A stretch of 64,000 bases of DNA from Sunxiuqinia sp965230765 (GTDB lineage Bacteria > Bacteroidota > Bacteroidia > Bacteroidales > Prolixibacteraceae): the NCBI GenBank assembly GCA_965230765.1, contig CBDDLR010000001.1, forward strand, positions 1,054,001 through 1,118,000. Reading direction: 5' to 3'. The notes under the pieces are model-generated. The model saw only the letters and a list, made by a program, of their open reading frames with translations, did not search any database and was not told the origin of the DNA. Numbering within the stretch: the first letter of the stretch is position 1; every line of letters starts with the position of its first letter. This document shows positions 17,172 to 27,400 of the stretch, one piece after another. Position numbers and translations under genes: made by a program.

Positions 17172-17582
17172 TCACTCCCTAAAATCAATTTCAAACAAAT
17201 TCAACGGACAGGCGGGAACACAAAGTTCACATACAATGCATTTCTCAGGTTCAAACATTAACTCCCAGTTATTGTCCATGGTTAATGCCCCGGAAAAACA
17301 AACCGCCGTACAATTGCCGCAGTTGATACACTTTTGCTCATTCCAGTGAATCTTTTTATCAAGCGGTTCGCAACTTACATGGTTTTCTTCCAACCAGGCA
17401 ATCCCTTTTTTCAGGTTGTCAGCTGTTCCCTGCAATTCCAGAACCAAACTACCGGTTTTCCCTGGCCGGACTTCAGCTTTCAAAATATTGATACGGATAT
17501 CATAATCTTTCACCAAGTGGTAACTCAACGGCTTATCACCACTAAGTGCTGGAAATCTCATTATGTATCTTTTTTTCTTCAT
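17172..17582 (-). CDS. NIL-domain polyferredoxin of homocysteine biosynthesis
   Basis: A 136-residue protein: NIL ligand-binding domain (about 1-75) followed by two [4Fe-4S] motifs, 'CINCGNCTAVCFSG' and 'CIVCELCVPACP'. It corresponds to the MA1822-type partner of HcyBio in Methanosarcina, thought to deliver electrons for forming homocysteine from aspartate semialdehyde and sulfide. Its ATG overlaps the HcyBio stop by 4 bp (ATGA), implying translational coupling. No signal peptide; cytoplasmic. Confidence 0.92.
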   Translation of the reverse strand: MKKKRYIMRFPALSGDKPLSYHLVKDYDIRINILKAEVRPGKTGSLVLELQGTADNLKKGIAWLEENHVSCEPLDKKIHWNEQKCINCGNCTAVCFSGALTMDNNWELMFEPEKCIVCELCVPACPLNLFEIDFRE

Positions 17583-18733
17583 AGTTCCACTTCTTTAAGT
17601 CCGTTTAAACTGGTGTTTGAAGGAAACATCTTGACAGGCTGAACCAGTTCAAAATCACCTTCCTCAATTTTTTGCTTCAGCAGATTAGCAATTTTACGTG
17701 CTTTAGAAAGACTTGCTACAGGAGCAGTACGAATTTTCTTTCCCTGAACTTTGATAAAACCAGTTCGAAGTTGTTCGTAGTTTACCCGCCCAAGTGCTGG
17801 AGTCCCTTCCACTCCATAGTCCAATACCGTGGTTTCTATCTGATCGTTTCTGATTGAAAGTCGTTGAGCCATATCTTCATCCAACACAGGAATTGGAATT
17901 CCAATACCCACAAAAAGGCTTGTTCCATACTTTTCATAATATGCAGCCTGTATATAATCAGCACTCATCTGTTTCAAATCACCGATAACAGCAATGGTTG
18001 CAGCGTTACTCATCGGAACACCATGTTCATTTTTGGGCTTGCTGGTATTGAATTGAGTGCCAGGCCAAGTCACAAAACCTTCGGTACCTCCCAGGAAAAT
18101 TCGTGTACCCATTCCAATTGTCCGAAACTCAGGATCATTCAACAATGGGCTTAATTCGCCTGAAGTTGAATATGTTGCATTCCTTAAGTTGGGCAGCAAC
18201 GATCCCATATACGTGTATTTAATCTTCCCTGTAGAATTAACGGCCACATTATAATTTTGATACGCATTCCTGGGATTAAACAAGTACACTTCGTTTACAG
18301 AATCTTTATTTATTTTGGTATGAATGTGTTTTCTTGGGTAACAATCCGTTCCTTTCCCCCAGGCTTCCAGTTCAATGTCTTTCCCTTCAATTAAATCCTG
18401 GATAACATGAGCTCCACCGTACTGAGGATTGTCCGGATCACATGCTGTTGCGCCAACGTAAGTATCAACAGCAGCAAGTCCTCCATAGGCGGGTACACCG
18501 TTTAGCCTGATTTTCTCCATACGGATGGGTGGGTTTGCATGCCCAAAATTGATAAACGCTCCGCTGGAACACATTGCCCCGAAAGTTGCGGTGGTCACCA
18601 CATCTACTTTCTTTACAATTTCCTTGGGTGAAAGCTCTTTGCTCATGGCTGATATTTCTTCAGCCGTAAGAACAACCGCTTTCCCTTTTTTTATTTTCTC
18701 GTTAATTTCTTCGTATGATTTTTTTATCGTCAT
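17579..18733 (-). CDS. HcyBio (DUF39) homocysteine biosynthesis protein
   Basis: A 384-residue member of the DUF39/HcyBio family, which in methanogens makes homocysteine from aspartate 4-semialdehyde and sulfide without O-acetylhomoserine. Conserved family stretches are 'FGAMCSSGAFINFGHANPP', 'GATACDPDNPQYGGAHV' and 'GTDCYPRKHIH', placing cysteines at 55, 98 and 131, the likely persulfide or catalytic positions. It is first of three genes (HcyBio, NIL-ferredoxin, UPF0280), preceded by a SAM riboswitch and promoter. No metA, metB or metY is seen in the window, so this may be the main homocysteine route. Confidence 0.93.
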   Translation of the reverse strand: MTIKKSYEEINEKIKKGKAVVLTAEEISAMSKELSPKEIVKKVDVVTTATFGAMCSSGAFINFGHANPPIRMEKIRLNGVPAYGGLAAVDTYVGATACDPDNPQYGGAHVIQDLIEGKDIELEAWGKGTDCYPRKHIHTKINKDSVNEVYLFNPRNAYQNYNVAVNSTGKIKYTYMGSLLPNLRNATYSTSGELSPLLNDPEFRTIGMGTRIFLGGTEGFVTWPGTQFNTSKPKNEHGVPMSNAATIAVIGDLKQMSADYIQAAYYEKYGTSLFVGIGIPIPVLDEDMAQRLSIRNDQIETTVLDYGVEGTPALGRVNYEQLRTGFIKVQGKKIRTAPVASLSKARKIANLLKQKIEEGDFELVQPVKMFPSNTSLNGLKEVEL

Positions 18734-18902
18734 TTCTCTGTTTTTTCAATGAAACACAGTTTTCCCACAACTTTGTGGAAAAGATAGATTTTGTTTTTGA
18801 AAAGGTTGATCATGCGCAATCAGCGCATACGGCTGTTTGAGAAATGCATCTGGCTAAGCCTGTGAAGCAGAAGTTTTAATATCAAGTGTGTCATTCTTTT
18901 TT
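18734..18902. other. Leader between SAM riboswitch and HcyBio
   Basis: A transcribed leader of about 170 bases without an ORF. It contains one perfect hairpin close to the gene, TTCCACAA with TTGTGGGAA (about 18762-18781), 30 bp before the ATG. It lacks a U-tract on the minus strand, so the riboswitch may act on translation or through a less obvious terminator. Confidence 0.4.
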
Positions 18903-19019
18903 GGTTTTAATTATAATTCCGTTTCCGGCCGGGTATTGGCACCGTTTTCATCAATAAACGAATGGTTGCCAGGGTTTCACAGAGCCCGATCTCTCCGCCC
19001 TTCGCTATAATCAAAAACC
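18903..19019 (-). ncRNA. SAM riboswitch (SAM-I/S-box type)
   Basis: The minus-strand leader has the S-box core: 'GGGCTCTGTGAAACCC', then 'TGGCAACC', and later 'GGTGCCAATACC'. The closing helix P1 is long: GGTTTT-ATTATA (19019-19006) with TATAAT-AAAACC (18915-18903), interrupted by a small bulge. SAM binding would shut off the HcyBio operon, making methionine excess self-limiting. It begins about 35 bases after a good promoter. Confidence 0.85.
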
Positions 19020-19051
19020 CCAATTTGGTGGGATCATTTGATAAACTGCCT

Positions 19052-19083
19052 CAAAGGTAATGTCAAAAGTGGGAATTAGCAAA
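19052..19083 (-). promoter_or_regulatory. Promoter of the SAM-riboswitch/HcyBio operon
   Basis: On the minus strand TTTG (19083-19080), 20 bp, then TACCTTTG (19059-19052), a near-ideal Bacteroidota primary promoter. Transcription would begin just before the riboswitch. Confidence 0.8.
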
Positions 19084-19137
19084 TAAATGCATTCTTAGGC
19101 TCACTTGAAATGAACCTTTCAATAAACGGAATTTTCC

Positions 19138-19145
19138 TACCTTTG
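19138..19145 (+). promoter_or_regulatory. -7 box of the cysS promoter
   Basis: TACCTTTG matches TAnnTTTG exactly. The -33 element is weak (TTTC at 19117-19120). It lies inside an upward extension of the cysS frame, which argues that translation starts at 19164 and not at 19110. Confidence 0.6.
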
Positions 19146-19163
19146 CAGAAATTTGGAAAACAG

Positions 19164-20639
19164 ATGAAAAATCAGCTACAGATATACAACACATTAAGCA
19201 GAAAAAAGGAAGTTTTTGTACCTATTAATCCCGGGAAAGTAGGCATGTATGTTTGCGGTCCAACCGTTTATGGGAAAGCTCATTTAGGCCATGCACGCCC
19301 GGCAATTACTTTCGATCTGCTTTTTCGTTACCTGAACCATTTGGATTACAAGGTTCGCTATGTGCGAAACATAACCGATGTTGGGCATTTGGTAACTGAT
19401 GCTGATGAAGGGGAAGATAAAATTGCCAAAAAGGCCAGGTTGGATGAGTTGGAACCAATGGAAGTTGCGCAGATTTACACCAACGATTACCACAAAAACA
19501 TGGCAAAGTTGAACGTGCTACCTCCAAGTATTGAGCCACGCGCTACCGGACATATTCTGGAACAAATTGAAGTAGTTCAAAAAATCCTGGACTCCGGATA
19601 TGCCTATGAAAGCAACGGTTCAGTATACTTTGATGTAGAAAAATATGCTACGGATTTTCCATACGGTGAACTTTCAGGTCGTAAAATTGAAGACCTGCAA
19701 TCCAACACCCGTGATTTGGACGGACAGGAAGAAAAACGTTCGTCGCTTGATTTTGCCATATGGAAAAAAGCTGCACCAGAGCACATTATGCGATGGCATT
19801 CACAGTGGAGCGATGGATTCCCTGGATGGCACCTGGAATGTACTGCCATGGGTTCAAAATATTTAGGTAAAACGTTCGACATTCATGGCGGCGGTATGGA
19901 TTTGACATTCCCGCATCACGAAGCTGAGATAGCACAAGGGAAAGCTGCACACGGACATCAACCAGTTCGCTACTGGATGCATAACAACATGATTACCCTA
20001 AACGGACAAAAAATGGGAAAATCGTTGGGCAATGCCATTTCACTGGATGAGTTTTTTGCTGGTGATCATGAATTGCTTGAGCAAGCGTATTCTCCCATGA
20101 CTATTCGTTTTTTTATGCTAATGGCACACTACCGTAGTACGCTCGACTTTTCAAATGAAGCTTTGCAGGCAGCTGAAAAAGGAATGGAAAGATTGCTGAA
20201 AGCTGTTGAGACTCTTGAAAGCCTCCGGGCAGAAAGCCAATCAACCGTTGATGTGCAGGCATTAAAAGAGAAGTGCTATGCTGCCATAAACGACGACCTG
20301 AACAGCCCAATAGCCATTGCCCACTTGTTTGACGGTGTGAAAATGATCAACTCCATTGCTGATGGTAAAGAAACAATTTCAGAAGTTGATTTGGATGAAT
20401 TAAAATCACTCTATTCAACTTTTGTATTTGAACTGTTTGGCCTGCAGCAACAAGCCAAAGAAAGCGTTGGCGACAACTCTGCATTTGAAGGTGCAATTGA
20501 ATTATTGCTTCAGCTTAGAAAAGATGCCAAAGCCAACAAAGACTGGGGCACTGCCGATAAAATCCGCGATGAACTTGCAAAACTTGGCTTCGAGGTAAAA
20601 GATACCAAAGACGGTTTTAGCTGGGATTTGAAAAAATAA
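19164..20639 (+). CDS. cysS: Cysteinyl-tRNA synthetase
   Basis: A 491-residue class Ia synthetase. Zinc and HIGH region 'YVCGPTVYGKAHLGHARP', further zinc ligands in 'WHLECTAMG' and 'HHEAEIAQ', and KMSKS in 'GQKMGKSLGN' are all present. The start at 19164 is chosen because an upstream ATG (19110) precedes the promoter -7 box. It is divergent from the SAM-regulated sulfur operon. It is followed by the nickel superoxide dismutase gene 58 bp downstream on the same strand. Confidence 0.97.
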   Translation: MKNQLQIYNTLSRKKEVFVPINPGKVGMYVCGPTVYGKAHLGHARPAITFDLLFRYLNHLDYKVRYVRNITDVGHLVTDADEGEDKIAKKARLDELEPMEVAQIYTNDYHKNMAKLNVLPPSIEPRATGHILEQIEVVQKILDSGYAYESNGSVYFDVEKYATDFPYGELSGRKIEDLQSNTRDLDGQEEKRSSLDFAIWKKAAPEHIMRWHSQWSDGFPGWHLECTAMGSKYLGKTFDIHGGGMDLTFPHHEAEIAQGKAAHGHQPVRYWMHNNMITLNGQKMGKSLGNAISLDEFFAGDHELLEQAYSPMTIRFFMLMAHYRSTLDFSNEALQAAEKGMERLLKAVETLESLRAESQSTVDVQALKEKCYAAINDDLNSPIAIAHLFDGVKMINSIADGKETISEVDLDELKSLYSTFVFELFGLQQQAKESVGDNSAFEGAIELLLQLRKDAKANKDWGTADKIRDELAKLGFEVKDTKDGFSWDLKK

Positions 20640-20668
20640 TAAACCTCTTTTAGCCTACATTGTTTCAC

Positions 20669-20697
20669 TGGTAGATTTTAACCCAAAAATTCTACCA
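20669..20697 (+). promoter_or_regulatory. Hairpin abutting the sodN start codon
   Basis: TGGTAGA (20669-20675) pairs with TCTACCA (20691-20697) and the stem continues with TTT/AAA past one mismatch. The last paired base is immediately before the ATG at 20698. There is no U-tract, so it is not an ordinary terminator of cysS. It could mask the initiation region or protect the sodN mRNA. Confidence 0.55.
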
Positions 20698-21171
20698 ATG
20701 AAAAAATTAATTGTTTTAATATTCTTAATTGGCGGCCTTGCACTTAGCCAAAAAAGTTTTGCCCATTGTGAAATCCCATGTGGTATTTACGGCGATTCAG
20801 TTCGTGTACAGTTGATTTACGAACACATCTCTACTATCGAAAAATCGATGAACCAGATTAATGAACTATCTACAACAGGGGATAAAAATTACAACCAGCT
20901 GGTCCGTTGGGTAATAAATAAAGAGGAACATGCCAAAGAAATACAAGACATTGTTGCACAGTATTTTATGCACCAACGCATAAAGCCTGTTGACCCTTCA
21001 GATGTTGAAGCTTACGCAAAATACACCAATCAACTTGCATTGTTGCATAAACTTCAAATTTTATCGATGAAAGCCAAGCAAAGTACCAAGCTGGATATTA
21101 TTGAAAAGCTAAGAAAAACCTTGCACAAATTTGAGCATAGTTATTTCCACAAGCACGATCATAAACATTAA
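20698..21171 (+). CDS. sodN: Nickel-containing superoxide dismutase with a Sec signal peptide
   Basis: A 157-residue protein. A 22-residue signal peptide ends 'SQKSFA', and the mature protein would begin HCEIPCGIY, the nickel-hook motif of NiSOD (His1, Cys2, Cys6, Tyr9 of the family pattern HCxxPCGVY). The rest is the expected four-helix bundle with 'IEKSMNQI'. In the classic NiSOD a short propeptide is removed by the SodX protease; here signal peptidase cleavage would free His1, placing the enzyme outside the cytoplasm. No sodX is adjacent. The C-terminus is His-rich ('HSYFHKHDHKH'), perhaps to capture nickel. It converts superoxide to peroxide and oxygen. A strong terminator follows. Confidence 0.88.
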   Translation: MKKLIVLIFLIGGLALSQKSFAHCEIPCGIYGDSVRVQLIYEHISTIEKSMNQINELSTTGDKNYNQLVRWVINKEEHAKEIQDIVAQYFMHQRIKPVDPSDVEAYAKYTNQLALLHKLQILSMKAKQSTKLDIIEKLRKTLHKFEHSYFHKHDHKH

Positions 21172-21197
21172 TAATTTCAATTTACTTCATACAGAAG

Positions 21198-21233
21198 AGG
21201 ATGGCATCTGTGAAAAGAAGCCATCCTTTTTTT
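21198..21233 (+). terminator. Terminator of sodN
   Basis: AGGATGGC (21198-21205) pairs with GCCATCCT (21220-21227), followed by seven T. A clear rho-independent terminator. Confidence 0.92.
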
Positions 21234-21492
21234 ATATATAAAATATCATAATTATGTCCCAATTAAAATTATTTTGCATGGTTTAACCAAAACATAATAC
21301 TGAATCCTTGTTCACATTTTCTTAATTTTCGGATTCCTTGCTTTTCAAAACTTTCATGAATTAATGTTAATAATTTGAACCAATCTAAATACAGATTTTA
21401 GAAACTGGTAATCTAAAGTTATACCTCTCTTTATGACCTTCAAAGGCATGGCTCATATTTTTAATGCTCCTGAAAACATTAAAATTTTAATT
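21234..21492. other. AT-rich gap before the PhoX-like gene
   Basis: About 260 bases without a supported gene. It presumably holds the promoter of the large secreted protein; I could not fix a convincing TTTG/TAnnTTTG pair. Confidence 0.35.
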
Positions 21493-24400
21493 ATGAGAAA
21501 AATTTACATGTCTTTGATTCTTACCTGCTTAGCAGCACTTACATTAACTGCACAGGAAGGAGTCAAATTTGATGCGAAGATTGATGTTGACTTTACCAAT
21601 ATCGATTCCATCCAAACAACAACCTCTCCAGTTCAAACACAAGTTTTGTTTGTAGCTGAAGTTGATTCCTCGTTAACTTTAAACCGTTTTTTAGAACCAA
21701 ATGGAAAATCATTGGTGAAAGATGGTCATGATTTTGTGGGAATTACTCAGGTAACAGATGATGAGTACCTGATTAGCATAAACCATGAAAAAAGATCAAA
21801 ATCATATCCAAAAACTGGATTTGGTGGTGGTATGACCGTTTTCAAAATAAAAAGAAATGTTGACGGTACATTTGACTACGTTGAACAAGATTTAGCTGAT
21901 GGCAGAAATGGTGTGTTCTTCAACGTTGATTTTGATAACACAGTAGGGGAAACCTGGACAAACTGTGGAGGTATTATTAGTCCAAATGGAGAGATATGGA
22001 CAGCTGAAGAATACCCTTCAGGTGGTAACTCAAGCATTATGTCGTTTTTACCTGATACTGGCGATGTAGTTATTGATATGGGGGTGATACAACCATTCAA
22101 CAATGACGCCGCCCAACTTTTTGCTGGAGATACCATCAAACGTGTTGAAAACCAGGGGTGGATGGTACAAATCGACCCGGTTACCTCTAAAGCTGTCCGC
22201 AAACAGTACAACTGGGGGCGCATGTCATTCGAGGGTGGCTGCATCATGCCGGACAACAAAACGGTCTACCTGACCGATGACTACCGGGGCGCACTGTTCA
22301 CAAAGTTCGTGGCTGACGAAGCAGGGGACTTTACATCCGGTAGCCTGTATGTATTCAAGACAGGAGCCGGGGAAGGGAACGGCAACTGGGTCGAAATGGA
22401 CAACACCGACCTGGACGAGATGATAAACCTGCGTGAAAAAGCATATGCCAAGGGCATCGACTTCTTCCTGAGGCTGGAATGGATAACTGAAGTGAACGGT
22501 AAAGTATACATCGCCGAAACCGGGTACGACAGCCCTTGTAAAAAATCAGAGTGGAAAGCTGCTTTGGATGGTGGCGCAACTCCTGCCGCACACCACGAAG
22601 CACGTGCAACAGCCCAAGGGACAACCACTGGGGCAGACAGCGACTACCACGATTATTATGGGCGTATACTTTGTTACGACCCTGCTACAGATGAAGTGAC
22701 CGTTTACCTGGAAGGTGGCGGTACACACGCCCACGACCTGGAACAATCACAGGCAATTGCGGACTACCCAACCAAACACCTGTCAAACCCTGACGGGCTG
22801 GGGAAAGTTTCTTTTGGTGGAAAGGACTGGCTCGTGATTAACGAGGACCTGAACGGGTCAACTTTCAACCGTGTGCCAGCCGAAGCTATGGAGGCCGGTA
22901 ACAAACTTTGCGAAATGTACCTGTTGGACGCATCCATCGAGGCCCCTGCTATCAGTGACCTTGTACGTATCGCAGTGGGGCCTAAAGGTGCAGAGCTGAC
23001 AGGTGGGAACGGTACACAGGACGGTAAATCGATCCTTGTGGACGTACAGCACCCTAAGGACTACAACACGTTCCCGGACAACAATGCAAACACTAAAGCT
23101 TTGACTGGTTGGGACAGGGCGATCCGTACTTTCAACAACGATGCAGAGCAGCTTTTCGATGGCCAAACCATCAAGCGTGTTGAAAACCAGGGGTGGATGG
23201 TACAAATCGACCCGGCCACCTCTAAAGCTGTCCGCAAACAGTACAACTGGGGGCGCATGTCATTCGAGGGTGGCTGCATCATGCCGGACAACAAAACGGT
23301 CTACCTGACCGATGACTACCGGGGCGCACTGTTCACAAAGTTCGTGGCTGACGAAGCAGGGGACTTTACATCCGGTAGCCTGTATGTATTCAAGACAGGA
23401 GCCGGGGAAGGGAACGGCAACTGGGTCGAAATGGACAACACCGACCTGGACGAGATGATAAACCTGCGTGAAAAAGCATACGCCAAGGGCATCGACTTCT
23501 TCCTGAGGCTGGAATGGATAACTGAAGTGAACGGTAAAGTATATATTGCCGAAACCGGGTACGACAGCCCTTGTAAAAAATCAGAGTGGAAAGCTGCGTT
23601 GGATGGTGGCGCAACTCCTGCCGCACACCACGAAGCACGTGCAACAGCCCAAGGGACAACCACTGGGGCAGACAGTGATTACCATGATTATTACGGGCGT
23701 ATACTTTGTTACGACCCTGCTACAGATGAAGTGACCGTTTACCTGGAAGGTGGCGGTACACACGCCCACGACCTGGAACAATCACAGGCAATTGCGGACT
23801 ACCCAACCAAACACCTGTCAAACCCTGACGGGCTGGGGAAAGTTTCTTTTGGTGGAAAGGACTGGCTCGTGATTAACGAGGACCTGAACGGGTCAACTTT
23901 CAACCGTGTGCCAGCCGAAGCTATGGAGGCCGGTAACAAACTTTGCGAAATGTACCTGTTGGACGCATCCATCGAGGCCCCTGCTATCAGTGACCTTGTA
24001 CGTATCGCAGTGGGGCCTAAAGGTGCAGAGCTGACAGGTGGGAACGGTACACAGGACGGTAAATCGATCCTTGTGGACGTACAGCACCCTAAGGACTACA
24101 ACACGTTCCCGGACAACAATGCAAACACTAAAGCTTTGACTGGTTGGGACAGGGCGATCCGTACTTTCAACAACGATGCAGAGCAGCTTTTCGATGGCCA
24201 AACCATCAAGCGTGTTGAAAACCAGGGGTGGATGGTACAAATCGACCCGGCCACCTCTAAAGCTGTCCGCAAACAGTACAACTGGGGGCGCATGTCATTC
24301 GAGGGTGGCTGCATCATGCCGGACAACAAAACGGTCTACCTGACCGATGACTACCGGGGCGCACTGTTCACAAAGTTCGTGGCTGACGAAGCAGGGGACT

Positions 24401-27400
24401 TTACATCCGGTAGCCTGTATGTATTCAAGACAGGAGCCGGGGAAGGGAACGGCAACTGGGTCGAAATGGACAACACCGACCTGGACGAGATGATAAACCT
24501 GCGTGAAAAAGCATACGCCAAGGGCATCGACTTCTTCCTGAGGCTGGAATGGATAACTGAAGTGAACGGTAAAGTATATATTGCCGAAACCGGGTACGAC
24601 AGCCCTTGTAAAAAATCAGAGTGGAAAGCTGCGTTGGATGGTGGCGCAACTCCTGCCGCACACCACGAAGCACGTGCAACAGCCCAAGGGACAACCACTG
24701 GGGCAGACAGTGATTACCATGATTATTACGGGCGTATACTTTGTTACGACCCTGCTACAGATGAAGTGACCGTTTACCTGGAAGGTGGCGGTACACACGC
24801 CCACGACCTGGAACAATCACAGGCAATTGCGGACTACCCAACCAAACACCTGTCAAACCCTGACGGGCTGGGGAAAGTTTCTTTTGGTGGAAAGGACTGG
24901 CTCGTGATTAACGAGGACCTGAACGGGTCAACTTTCAACCGTGTGCCAGCCGAAGCTATGGAGGCCGGTAACAAACTTTGCGAAATGTACCTGTTGGACG
25001 CATCCATCGAGGCCCCTGCTATCAGCGACCTTGTACGTATCGCAGTGGGGCCTAAAGGTGCAGAGCTGACAGGTGGGAACGGTACACAGGACGGTAAATC
25101 GATCCTTGTGGACGTGCAGCACCCTAAGGACTACAACACGTTCCCGGACAACAACGCAAACACTAAAGCTTTGACTGGTTGGGATAAGTTAGCTAACGTA
25201 ACTGATGCACAAATAGATATAGACTGGACAAATACAGCAAGTTTCCAGACTGCTGGTGGCGGTATCATCACGCAGACCCTGTTTATCGGTGGCGTTGATG
25301 AAGCACATTACCTGGATGTTGATGGAAAGCCTGCAGGTAAAGCTCCTGTGAAACAAGATCACGACTTCATCGGTATCACACCTACTGATGACGATGGGTA
25401 CATTATCTCTGTGAACCACGAAAGCCGGACCGATGCTTCGCCTAACCTTGGTTACGGTGGCGGTATGACCACATTCAAAGTTGTACGTGATGCAGCAACC
25501 GATTCATTGGTGATCATGGAACGCACACTTGCTGATGGTCGTGTAGGGAAATTCATGAACGTTGAATTCGACAATGTGGTTGGTGAGACATGGACAAACT
25601 GTGGTGGCATCATTGGCCCTGACGGATCGATCTGGACCGCTGAGGAATACCCTTCTGGTGGGAACTCAAGCATAGCTTCCTTCGTGCCTGATACAGCTGA
25701 TGTGACCATTGGTGTGGGGATTGATGCCATGTCTGAAATTGAAATTGATATAGACTGGACAAATACAGCGAGCTTCCAAACTGCTGGTGGCGGTATTATC
25801 ACGCAAACCCTGTTTATCGGTGGGGTTGATGAAGCACATTACCTGGATGTTGATGGAAAGCCTGCAGGTAAAGCTCCTGTGAAACAAGATCACGACTTCA
25901 TCGGTATCACACCTACTGATGACGATGGGTACATTATCTCTGTGAACCATGAAAGCCGGACCGATGCTTCGCCTAACCTTGGTTACGGTGGCGGTATGAC
26001 CACATTCAAAGTTGTACGTGATGCAGCAACCGATTCATTGGTGATCATGGAACGCACACTTGCTGATGGTCGTGCAGGGAAGTTCATGAACGTTGAATTC
26101 GACAATGTGGTTGGTGAGACATGGACAAACTGTGGTGGCATCATTGGCCCTGACGGATCGATCTGGACCGCTGAGGAATACCCTTCTGGTGGGAACTCAA
26201 GCATAGCTTCCTTCGTGCCTGATACAGCTGATGTGACCATTGGTGTGGGGATTGATGCCATGTCTGAAATTGAAATTGATATAGACTGGACAAATACAGC
26301 GAGCTTCCAGACTGCTGGTGGCGGTATTATCACACAGACCCTGTTTATCGGTGGGGTTGATGAAGCACATTACCTGGATGCTTATGGAAAACCTGCAGGT
26401 AAAGCTCCTGTGAAACAAGATCACGACTTCATCGGTATCACACCTACTGATGACGATGGGTACATTATTTCTGTGAACCACGAAAGCCGGACGGATGCTT
26501 CGCCTAACCTTGGTTACGGTGGCGGTATGACCACATTCAAAGTTGTACGTGATGCAGCAACCGATTCATTGGTGATCATGGAACGCACACTTGCTGATGG
26601 TCGTGCAGGGAAGTTCATGAACGTTGAATTCGACAATGTTGTTGGTGAGACCTGGACAAACTGTGGTGGTATTATTGGCCCTGACGGATCGATCTGGACC
26701 GCTGAGGAATACCCTTCTGGTGGGAACTCAAGCATTGCTTCCTTTGTGCCTGATACTGGTCGTGTAATTATCGGTGAAGGAAAAATTCGTCCTTTCATTA
26801 ATGAAAACGAACAATTATTTGCCGGAGAACGTATCCAGCGTGTTGAGAACCAAGGCTGGATGGTACAGATTGACCCTGCTACTGGTAAAGCAATTCGCAA
26901 GCAATACAACTGGGGACGTATGTCGTTTGAAGGTGGTTGTATTATGCCAGACAACAAAACAGTTTATTTAACTGATGACTACCGTGGCGCATTGTTCACC
27001 AAATTTGTAGCCGATGAAGCTGGCGACTTTACTAAAGGTAGCCTTTATGTATTTAAAACAGCTGCCGATGAAGGTAATGGTAACTGGGTAAAAATGAATA
27101 ATGACGATATTGATGAGATGATCAATCTTCGCTCAAGAGCTTACGCTAAAGGAATTAACTTCTTCTTACGTTTAGAATGGATTACTGAAGTTGATGGAAA
27201 AGTGTATATCTGTGAAACAGGTTACGACAGTCCTTGTAAAAAATCAGAGTGGAAAGCTGCTTTGAATGGTGGCGCAACTCCCGCAGCACATCACGTTACC
27301 AGAGCAACTGATCAGGGAACTACAACAGATGCAGATAGTGATTACCATGATTACTATGGAAGAATCCTTTGTTACGACCCTGCCACTGATGAGGTAACTG

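Noticed and set aside
22084..26770. CRISPR or other non-coding repeat array
   Set aside because: The repeats are 1035 and 531 bp, in frame and without spacers; they are protein-coding tandem duplications.
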